Shown here in pieces: positions 1 to 6,809 of a DNA stretch of 56,399 nucleotides. The position numbers and the translations under genes were made by a program. Location: contig JAFRLB010000009.1 in the NCBI GenBank assembly GCA_017431405.1, positions 1 to 56,399 of the forward strand, written 5' to 3'. This DNA comes from Erysipelotrichaceae bacterium. GTDB lineage: Bacteria > Bacillota_I > Bacilli_A > Erysipelotrichales > Erysipelotrichaceae. Numbering within the stretch: the stretch's first letter is position 1; each line of letters opens with the position of its first letter. Below the pieces are notes generated by a model that saw only the letters and a program-made list of their open reading frames with translations, did no database searches and was not told the DNA's origin.

Positions 1-2
1 AA

Positions 3-47
3 CGTTATCCTGAAGGTTTTGAAACTGAAAAATCGGTTAACAGATAG
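3..47 (+). CDS. Possible 3' end of an upstream gene (partial)
   Basis: Frame 3 reads RYPEGFETEKSVNR and then TAG at 45-47. The short peptide looks protein-like and ends just before a good promoter, so it may be the C-terminus of a gene entering from the left. Too little remains to name a family. Confidence 0.35.
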   Translation, partial: RYPEGFETEKSVNR

Positions 48-65
48 GGCACTTTAAGTTAAAAT
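37..65 (+). promoter_or_regulatory. Sigma-A-type promoter for the ROK kinase gene
   Basis: A -35 TTAACA (37-42) and a -10 TAAAAT (60-65) are separated by exactly 17 bp, with a Shine-Dalgarno sequence and the ATG about 30 bp further on. Confidence 0.6.
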
Positions 66-96
66 ATAGGTACAACATGAGGAGAATTTAGATAAT

Positions 97-999
97 ATGA
101 AAAAGTATATTGGAATTGACTTAGGCGGAACTAACGTACGTGTAGCAGTTATTGATGAAGAAGGCAAGATCCTTTCACAGGTAAAGAGTCCTTCATATGC
201 TACAGAAGGCAGAGACAAGGTTTTAAAGAATCTGTATTCACTGATCAGAGAATTACCTGACTGGAAGGAATGCTCAGGCATCGGTGCCGGCGTCCCTGGT
301 CCATGTAATCAGATTACCGGATCAATGATGCTTGATACAAATCTTCCTGGCTTTAAGGATTTCCCATTTGCTCAGGACATGAGCAGAGAATTCGGCATGC
401 CAGCTTATATTGATAATGACGCTAACGTTGCCGGTCTGGCTGAAGCACTGGTTGGTGCAGGCAAGGGTTTACCGGTAGTATATTATGTAACACTTTCTAC
501 AGGAATCGGTGGCGGTTTGGTAGTAGACGGTAAATGTGTATCTGGCAAGCATGGCTTTGCCGGTGAAATTGCCAATATCATAATTGACAGAAACCGTGAA
601 AAAGTAAACTATCTGGCAGTAGGTGCCGTTGAAAATGAAGCAAGCGGTACAGCCATCAGAAGAAAAGGCCAGGAAGCATTTGGCGCTGATGCCATCAAGC
701 ATGCCGGCAGTGTATTTGACTTAGCTGCAGAAGGTAATGAAAAGGCTAAGGAAATCATTGACGGTGCCATCAGAGACCTGGCACAGTTATTCGCTACATT
801 AGCTGCAGCTGTTGACCCTGATGCCTTTGTATTAGGCGGTGGCATGATGCAGTCTGCTCACTATTTCTTACAGCCATTAATTGAAAAGTATAAGGAAATT
901 ACTCATGATGCATTGCATGATACACCGTTTGTGGTTGCCAAGTTAGATGAACCTGGCATCATCGGTGCAGCAATGTTACCAAAGAGCAGAGGAAATTAG
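97..999 (+). CDS. ROK-family sugar kinase (glucokinase-like)
   Basis: This 300-residue cytoplasmic kinase probably phosphorylates glucose or a related hexose at the start of glycolysis. The N-terminal ATP-binding motif DLGGTN is at residues 8-13, and the catalytic Asp lies in DNDAN near residues 106-110. A second glycine-rich phosphate loop, STGIGGG, follows. The GAGGAG ribosome site precedes the ATG. Oddly, the usual ROK signature (GExGH followed by CxCGxxGCxE) is missing. The region reads HGFAGEIANI near 152-161, with no cysteine cluster after it, so the structural zinc should be absent. The start of the next gene is one base beyond the stop. The ROK family is clear; the substrate (glucose, fructose or an amino sugar) is not. 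Confidence 0.85.
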   Translation: MKKYIGIDLGGTNVRVAVIDEEGKILSQVKSPSYATEGRDKVLKNLYSLIRELPDWKECSGIGAGVPGPCNQITGSMMLDTNLPGFKDFPFAQDMSREFGMPAYIDNDANVAGLAEALVGAGKGLPVVYYVTLSTGIGGGLVVDGKCVSGKHGFAGEIANIIIDRNREKVNYLAVGAVENEASGTAIRRKGQEAFGADAIKHAGSVFDLAAEGNEKAKEIIDGAIRDLAQLFATLAAAVDPDAFVLGGGMMQSAHYFLQPLIEKYKEITHDALHDTPFVVAKLDEPGIIGAAMLPKSRGN

Positions 1000-1000
1000 A

Positions 1001-2500
1001 TTGAAGAAAAGAAATATCAAGATTCCAAAACCTGACATTTTAATGGACAGGCTGAAGGAATCAGAACAGGAGAAGTACAGGGAGTTTCTGGATGACATTA
1101 ATCTGCATTTACAGTTGCCTAAGAAACAGAAGGCATTACTGATAAATGATTTTAACAATGCCCTGGACTACTACCTGAAAAATGATATTCCATTTGAAGA
1201 AGCAATAACCAGACTGTCACCTAAGCAATTAGGTGGCTTTTATGCGCATCCGGCCAGCAGCTGGTATCCGCTAGATAATGCGGCCATCATTTACCCGCTG
1301 TCTATGAAGTTCGGCCAGATGCCGATGTTCAGAATGTCAGCTTATCTTAAGGAAGAGGTAGTGCCGGAAATATTACAGATGGCCCTGGATTTTACCATTA
1401 AAAGATTTCCGAGCTTTGCGACGATATTAAAGAGCGGTTTCTTCTGGCATTATCTTGATTCAACCAAGAAGAGATTTACCATTGAAGAAGAAAAGATATT
1501 GCCTCTTTTGCCGATATCATCAAGCAGAGCACAGTCTTTCAGAGTATTGCACTATAAGAACAGAATCAGCATTGAATACTTTCATGTACTGACTGATGGT
1601 TTTGGCGGATCAATATTCCTGAACACCCTTATCGGTGAGTATCTGCGTTTATTGGGTCATGACATACCATGCGGTGAGTTCTTGTGGGACATAGATGCAA
1701 CACCTCACGAAGATGAACTCAGCAATGAGTTTGCCAAGGCAAAATTACAGAAGGGTACATCAGGCTTCATGGGCAAGATAGCAACGCAGATGAGCGGCAA
1801 GGTATCTGCCATATTCCCTTGCCGGGTAGTACATTTTGAAATGAACAGCAGGCAGCTTCATGAAGTAGCTAAGAGACATAATGCGACTATTACGGTATAT
1901 TTACTGGCTCAGATGTTTCTGGCCCAGAAATACGCTACTGAGGACTTGAGCGGCGATATCAGAGTGCAGGTTCCGGTAAACATGCGTAAATACAACGGAT
2001 CAAAGACAATCAGGAACTATGCCATGTATTTCAGCTGTGACTTACCGACCAGTGAAATAAAGGGAAACGCTGATGATTTGATTCCTAACATTTCCGAGCA
2101 GGTAAGGGAAAAGTCATCGGAAAAAGACATGAATAAGATGATGAGTACGACCATTAAGCTTGTTCAGTCGCTGAAGTTTGTACCGCTGTTGATCAAGAAA
2201 CCTGTTGCCACAGTGGTATATGGGTTCCTTGGTGACAAGATATTCTCAAACTATCTTTCTAACCTTGGCGTAATCAAGGTACCGGAGGAAATGAATGAAT
2301 ATGTTGAAAAGTATGATTTCATACTTGGCCCTGGCAATGTGTGCAGGGCAAGCTGCGGCTTGATAACGTTTAATGACAGGAGTGTTTTCTCCATAACCAA
2401 GACAACAGTTGATCCAAGTTATGAAGAAAAGCTTTATGAACTGTTGACCGCTGATGGAATAGACATCGAAGTAACCGGGAGTGCTGTATATGGTGATTAA
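1001..2500 (+). CDS. Condensation/alcohol-acetyltransferase-like acyltransferase
   Basis: This protein of about 499 residues belongs to the chloramphenicol-acetyltransferase-like fold. The segment FHVLTDGFGG carries the HxxxDG catalytic motif shared by NRPS condensation domains and alcohol acetyltransferases. I chose the TTG at 1001 because AGAGGA lies 8 bp upstream; the longer reading frame from 947 would overlap the kinase by 50 bp with no ribosome site. A small membrane protein overlaps its 3' end, a pairing I recall from other Firmicutes (acyltransferase with a DUF6320-like protein). There is no carrier protein or adenylation domain nearby, so it probably acts as a stand-alone acyltransferase. 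The substrate is unknown. Confidence 0.7.
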   Translation: MKKRNIKIPKPDILMDRLKESEQEKYREFLDDINLHLQLPKKQKALLINDFNNALDYYLKNDIPFEEAITRLSPKQLGGFYAHPASSWYPLDNAAIIYPLSMKFGQMPMFRMSAYLKEEVVPEILQMALDFTIKRFPSFATILKSGFFWHYLDSTKKRFTIEEEKILPLLPISSSRAQSFRVLHYKNRISIEYFHVLTDGFGGSIFLNTLIGEYLRLLGHDIPCGEFLWDIDATPHEDELSNEFAKAKLQKGTSGFMGKIATQMSGKVSAIFPCRVVHFEMNSRQLHEVAKRHNATITVYLLAQMFLAQKYATEDLSGDIRVQVPVNMRKYNGSKTIRNYAMYFSCDLPTSEIKGNADDLIPNISEQVREKSSEKDMNKMMSTTIKLVQSLKFVPLLIKKPVATVVYGFLGDKIFSNYLSNLGVIKVPEEMNEYVEKYDFILGPGNVCRASCGLITFNDRSVFSITKTTVDPSYEEKLYELLTADGIDIEVTGSAVYGD

Positions 2501-3059
2501 GGAAGTTTATCCGGAATTGAGCAAACAGAACAGAGCAATTCTGAAAATTAGAAATATTGTCAGATATGTTTTCGTTGTGGCTTCAATCGCCTGTCTGGTT
2601 ACCAATTATCTGGTAAAGGGCAAACCATGGAGCATCGTTGTGGTATGGTCAATATTCACTGCCTGGAACATGATCTTTTCACCTGACAGGTTTGAATTCA
2701 ACATGATCAATCAGACCGTTAAGCTGGTATTCCATGTGTGCGTATTGTTATGGTTAATAGACATCTGTCTGGTACAGACCGGCTGGTATAAGTTTGTTGT
2801 GCCGATAGTATGTTTTGGAGCACTGTTATTAACGGCGGTATTCCTGTTCATAGATGTTAATGCCCAGATTCATAATTCCATGCCGATGATCTGGCTGATC
2901 ATCTTCTCCATTGGCTTTGTGGTATTCATGGTCGTTCACTCAGAAATTGAATGGCCTGTAATAGTACTGGGGTCAGTAGCTGTTGGCATATTAAGCCTGA
3001 GCATTTTCTACCACGAGGAATTCCTGTTGGAGATAAAGAAGAGATTTCATACCAATTAA
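2490..3059 (+). CDS. DUF6320-like multi-pass membrane protein
   Basis: This hydrophobic protein of about 189 residues has roughly six transmembrane segments (for example VRYVFVVASIACLVTNYLV and VVPIVCFGALLLTAVFLFI). The N-terminal zinc ribbon often seen in related DUF6320 proteins is absent. I prefer the ATG at 2490, with GGGAG about 8 bp upstream, over the GTG at 2481. The gene overlaps the acyltransferase by 11 bp, implying translational coupling and a joint function, perhaps presenting or moving the acylated product at the membrane. That role is inference. A terminator follows directly. Confidence 0.6.
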   Translation: MVIKEVYPELSKQNRAILKIRNIVRYVFVVASIACLVTNYLVKGKPWSIVVVWSIFTAWNMIFSPDRFEFNMINQTVKLVFHVCVLLWLIDICLVQTGWYKFVVPIVCFGALLLTAVFLFIDVNAQIHNSMPMIWLIIFSIGFVVFMVVHSEIEWPVIVLGSVAVGILSLSIFYHEEFLLEIKKRFHTN

Positions 3060-3083
3060 GACCTGCAAAGGTCTTTTTCTTTT
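3058..3083 (+). terminator. Rho-independent terminator after the acyltransferase operon
   Basis: The 6-bp stem AAGACC/GGTCTT (3058-3063 with 3070-3075) is followed by a T-rich tract. It overlaps the stop codon of the membrane protein gene. Confidence 0.75.
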
Positions 3084-3106
3084 AGTTAAGAGATGTAGCG
3101 TCTATA

Positions 3107-3136
3107 TTGACACTTATATTGTAATAAAATTATAAT
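3107..3136 (+). promoter_or_regulatory. Consensus promoter of the marR-ABC operon
   Basis: A perfect -35 TTGACA (3107-3112) and a perfect -10 TATAAT (3131-3136) are separated by 18 bp, making this the strongest promoter match in the window. Confidence 0.8.
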
Positions 3137-3138
3137 AT

Positions 3139-3151
3139 CTAACTGAGTTAG
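3139..3151 (+). promoter_or_regulatory. Candidate MarR operator (inverted repeat at +1)
   Basis: CTAAC-TGA-GTTAG is a perfect inverted repeat beginning 2 bp after the -10, where the transcript should start. A dimeric MarR protein bound here would block its own operon. Linking it to the adjacent regulator is inference from position and symmetry. Confidence 0.55.
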
Positions 3152-3163
3152 GTAAAAATTATT

Positions 3164-3598
3164 ATGGATTTAAACAGATTGTCAGACAGGTTACTTGGTA
3201 ACTTATATACATTAAGCAGCTTTTCAAAACAGAAGCAGTTACTCAACTTAGGGAAGGGTGAACTGTGTGTTTTAATTGCGCTTTTAAAGCATGGAAGTCT
3301 TACTCCAGGTGAGTTAATGAAACTGACTGATACAAGCAGTGCGCATGTGGCTAAGATATTACGCAACTTACAGTCAAAGGGTGAAGTAAACAAGGAAGTT
3401 AATGACAGTGATAAGAGAAGTGCAGTCATTAACATCACTGACAGTGGCAGAAAGCATCTGTACTCAATGTATGATCAGGTCGTTGAAAACACTGTCAGCT
3501 TGTTAGAAAAACTGGGTGAAGATGACAGCAGGGAACTGTTAAGAATAACGGATAGAATAATGGAAATAGAAGGGATGAACAGGGAGGTCGCTGAATGA
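3164..3598 (+). CDS. MarR-family transcriptional regulator
   Basis: This 144-residue protein has MarR winged-helix features: the helix-turn-helix around LTPGELMKLTDTSSAHVAKI, and a wing with basic residues at DSDKRSAVINIT. MarR proteins are dimers that usually repress their own operon and release DNA when they bind small phenolic or antibiotic ligands, or peptides through a partner. The stop codon overlaps the ATG of the ABC transporter gene (ATGA), so the two are co-transcribed. An inverted repeat sits at the likely transcription start, consistent with autorepression. The ribosome site is weak (TTAGG). Confidence 0.85.
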   Translation: MDLNRLSDRLLGNLYTLSSFSKQKQLLNLGKGELCVLIALLKHGSLTPGELMKLTDTSSAHVAKILRNLQSKGEVNKEVNDSDKRSAVINITDSGRKHLYSMYDQVVENTVSLLEKLGEDDSRELLRITDRIMEIEGMNREVAE

Positions 3599-6500
3599 TA
3601 GAGTTAAAGAATATCTGCAAAGACTATGAAGCCGGCGGCAATGTAGTTCATGCCTTGAAGAATGTCAGTGTGGCATTCAGACAAAATGAATTTGTGGCCA
3701 TCCTGGGTCCCTCAGGCTGCGGCAAGACGACTTTGTTAAACATCATTGGTGGTCTGGACCATTATGATTCAGGTGACCTGATCATCAATGGCAAGTCCAC
3801 GGTTGATTTCAAGGACAGGGATTGGGACGGCTACAGAAACCACAGTGTTGGTTTTGTTTTCCAGTCATATAACCTGATACCTCATCAGACAGTCATTTCA
3901 AATGTTGAACTGGCTTTGACGATTGCCGGCATCAGTAAGAAGGAAAGAACCGAAAGAGCAAGAATTGCCCTGGAAAAGGTAGGATTAGGTGATCAGATTC
4001 ATAAGAAGCCTAATCAGCTTTCCGGTGGCCAGATGCAGAGAGTTGCCATTGCCAGAGCATTGGTAAATGATCCTGAGATCTTACTGGCTGATGAACCAAC
4101 CGGAGCCCTGGATACGCAGAGTTCTATTCAGATCATGGATCTGTTAAAGGAAGTAGCCAATGACAGATTAGTCATCATGGTAACCCATAACCCGGAACTT
4201 GCTGAACAGTATTCCAACCGAATCGTCAGAATAAGAGATGGTGTATTGATTGATGACAGTAACCCATTCACTAATGAAGTAAAGGAAATCGCAAAGGAAA
4301 CCGGTAAGGCTCACATGAGCATCTTTACCGCTTTTGCCCTTTCGTTAAATAACCTTTTAAGTAAGAAGGGCAGAACAATACTGGTATCATTTGCCGGCTC
4401 AATAGGCATCATTGGCATTGCCATGATCATGTCCTTAAGCAATGGCGTTAATAAATACATTGATGAAGTTCAGAAGAATTCACTTTCTTCTTATCCTCTG
4501 ACAATTGAAAACTCTGATGTAGACATGACAACTTCCATGATGAACATGATGGGAGAAATAACCAGTGCCGAAAGAGTAGAAGGCAAGATAAATGAAACAC
4601 CGATCGTATCAGGAATGTTCAATCAGGTCGGCTCAAATAACCTCAAGGCATTCAAACAGCATCTGGTTGAAAAGGCCAGTGAAGTTGATCCGTTAATGAC
4701 GGCAGTTCAATACAGCTATGGGGTAACACCGTTAATATATAAGGCTGATACTTCCAAGGACTTGGTACAGCTAAATCCAAGTACCATATTCTCCAGCTTT
4801 GTCAATTCTTCATTTGCCAGCTATGCCTATAGAAGCATGTTCCAGGAAATGATCGATAATGAAGAATTATTACAGTCACAATATGAAGTCCTAAAGGGCA
4901 GATGGCCGGAAAACTATGATGAAGCCATTTTAGTCGTTTATAATGAAACGACAATTTCTGATTACATGACTTATTCATTAGGCATCAGAGACCCAAAGGA
5001 ACTTGAACAGTATGTTACCAAGACCATGAATGGTGAAACAGTTGAAATAAAGAATAAGCCATTAAGCTTTACTCTTGATGACTTACTGGAATTAAGATTC
5101 AAGGTCGTAATACCGGCTGACTATTATAAATATGATGAACAGTATAATGTCTGGACTGACATGCGTGATGATAAGGCATATTTTAAGAATGTCATCGATA
5201 ATTCACTGGAATTAAAGATCGTTGGCGTTGTCTGTCCGGCTGATGGAGCAAGCTCAACGGTATTAAGTGCCGGGGTAGCCTATACCAGTGGATTAACCGA
5301 AAACCTGATCGATCAGAGCAACGAGCGTTCAATTGTTAAGGAACAGTTAGATGACAGAACTGTTGATGTCTTCACCAAGAAGACATTTGATGAAGTAAAT
5401 TCTGATAATAACCAGGAAAGTAACTTCAGCTTTGACGACATGGTCACAATTGACCAGGCCATGTTGGCAAGTGCCTTTGGAACAAATGTCAGTGCTTCTG
5501 AAATTAATGAGAACATTAACTATTTCGTAAATCAGGCCTTGAATTCTGTTATTGAAGATTCAACGGACGCATCCAAGAAATTAACTGAGTTCGTTAATAC
5601 AAACATGCAGGAAATGATCAGTGACTATGTTGCGGAACACGGAAATGACTTTGCGTTCATAAGTGCAGAAGATCTGGATAAGATGATCGACAGGCAGCTT
5701 GCCAAGGAAACCACTCAGAAACAGATCAGTGAGCTGGAAAGTGCCTTTGGGGTTGAATCAGGCTATTTGCAGGAAGTAATACGCCCGACATTAAAGGCCG
5801 TAATGAATAAGTACATAAGCATCGTTCAGGAATATACGGGAAGCGAAGAAGCACCGATCACCGTAGATAACATCCCAGAACTGATTGAAGCCTTAATGAA
5901 TGAAGAAGAATCCAGAGACATGATCAATAACATTGCCTCAAGCCTGTTGAAATCTCTGGTAAACAAGTCAGTAAGCGGCACCATGAGCAATCTTTCTGGT
6001 TACTTGGCTAATACCATGAGCAACATGATGAGAATAGATGTCAATGCCTTGCAGAATGCCTTCAAGTTCAATCTCAATGAAGAGGAATTACAGCGAATCA
6101 TGATGACCTATGTCAATTCGCAACAGACAGACGTTACCCTGGATGGAAACTTAAGAAAGCTTGGCTATGCAGATTTAGAAAATCCAACAAGGATATCATT
6201 CTATCTGAAGGACTTTGATTCCAAGGAAACCTTCAAGCAGATGATTACTGACTATAACGATAATCTTGAAAGACTGGGTAGGGAAGAAGATGAAATCGTC
6301 TATACTGACATTACCGGTATTCTGATTTCTTCCGTTTCCGAAATAATCAATGCCATAAGCTATGTCCTCATTGCGTTTGTTTCAGTATCATTGATCGTTT
6401 CTTCAATCATGATCGCAATCATTACCTATATCTCCGTATTGGAAAGAACCAAGGAAATAGGCATATTGCGTTCACTTGGTGCCTCAAAGGGCAATGTAGG

Positions 6501-6759
6501 TAACGTATTCAATGCAGAAACTTTCATCATCGGTTTATGCAGCGGTCTGTTCGGGGTTGAATTAACCAGATTACTGTGCATCCCTGTCAATGCCATTGTC
6601 AGAAAGGTTACTGACATTCCTACCTTAACGGCATACCTGCCTTGGAATACCGGCATCATATTAGTCATCATCAGTGTAGTATTGACAATGCTGGCAGGAC
6701 TGATACCTTCAAGAATGGCCATGAAGTGTGATCCGGTAACAGCGTTAAGAAGCGAATAA
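3595..6759 (+). CDS. MacB/FtsX-type ABC protein, ATPase fused to permease
   Basis: This 1054-residue protein starts with a LolD/MacB-like ATPase: Walker A GPSGCGKTT at 38-46, signature LSGGQMQR and Walker B ILLADEPTG. One transmembrane helix follows near residues 255-275, then an extracytoplasmic region of about 620 residues, then three C-terminal helices of the FtsX type including the motif ERTKEIGILRSLGAS. Proteins of this class act as mechanotransmission pumps or sensors for peptides, lipoproteins or envelope stress, rather than conventional importers. The extracytoplasmic domain is far larger than in MacB and I do not recognise it. The gene overlaps marR by 4 bp, which suggests ligand-induced expression, perhaps in defence against peptides or drugs. 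Confidence 0.82.
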   Translation: MIELKNICKDYEAGGNVVHALKNVSVAFRQNEFVAILGPSGCGKTTLLNIIGGLDHYDSGDLIINGKSTVDFKDRDWDGYRNHSVGFVFQSYNLIPHQTVISNVELALTIAGISKKERTERARIALEKVGLGDQIHKKPNQLSGGQMQRVAIARALVNDPEILLADEPTGALDTQSSIQIMDLLKEVANDRLVIMVTHNPELAEQYSNRIVRIRDGVLIDDSNPFTNEVKEIAKETGKAHMSIFTAFALSLNNLLSKKGRTILVSFAGSIGIIGIAMIMSLSNGVNKYIDEVQKNSLSSYPLTIENSDVDMTTSMMNMMGEITSAERVEGKINETPIVSGMFNQVGSNNLKAFKQHLVEKASEVDPLMTAVQYSYGVTPLIYKADTSKDLVQLNPSTIFSSFVNSSFASYAYRSMFQEMIDNEELLQSQYEVLKGRWPENYDEAILVVYNETTISDYMTYSLGIRDPKELEQYVTKTMNGETVEIKNKPLSFTLDDLLELRFKVVIPADYYKYDEQYNVWTDMRDDKAYFKNVIDNSLELKIVGVVCPADGASSTVLSAGVAYTSGLTENLIDQSNERSIVKEQLDDRTVDVFTKKTFDEVNSDNNQESNFSFDDMVTIDQAMLASAFGTNVSASEINENINYFVNQALNSVIEDSTDASKKLTEFVNTNMQEMISDYVAEHGNDFAFISAEDLDKMIDRQLAKETTQKQISELESAFGVESGYLQEVIRPTLKAVMNKYISIVQEYTGSEEAPITVDNIPELIEALMNEEESRDMINNIASSLLKSLVNKSVSGTMSNLSGYLANTMSNMMRIDVNALQNAFKFNLNEEELQRIMMTYVNSQQTDVTLDGNLRKLGYADLENPTRISFYLKDFDSKETFKQMITDYNDNLERLGREEDEIVYTDITGILISSVSEIINAISYVLIAFVSVSLIVSSIMIAIITYISVLERTKEIGILRSLGASKGNVGNVFNAETFIIGLCSGLFGVELTRLLCIPVNAIVRKVTDIPTLTAYLPWNTGIILVIISVVLTMLAGLIPSRMAMKCDPVTALRSE

Positions 6760-6809
6760 ATGTTTGTTATTGTTGTTTGTAATGTGTTATTATTTTACTG
6801 GTAATTTTT

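Noticed and set aside
947..1000. Longer N-terminus for the acyltransferase
   Set aside because: It would overlap the ROK kinase gene by 53 bp with no Shine-Dalgarno sequence, whereas the TTG at 1001 has AGAGGA at the right distance.
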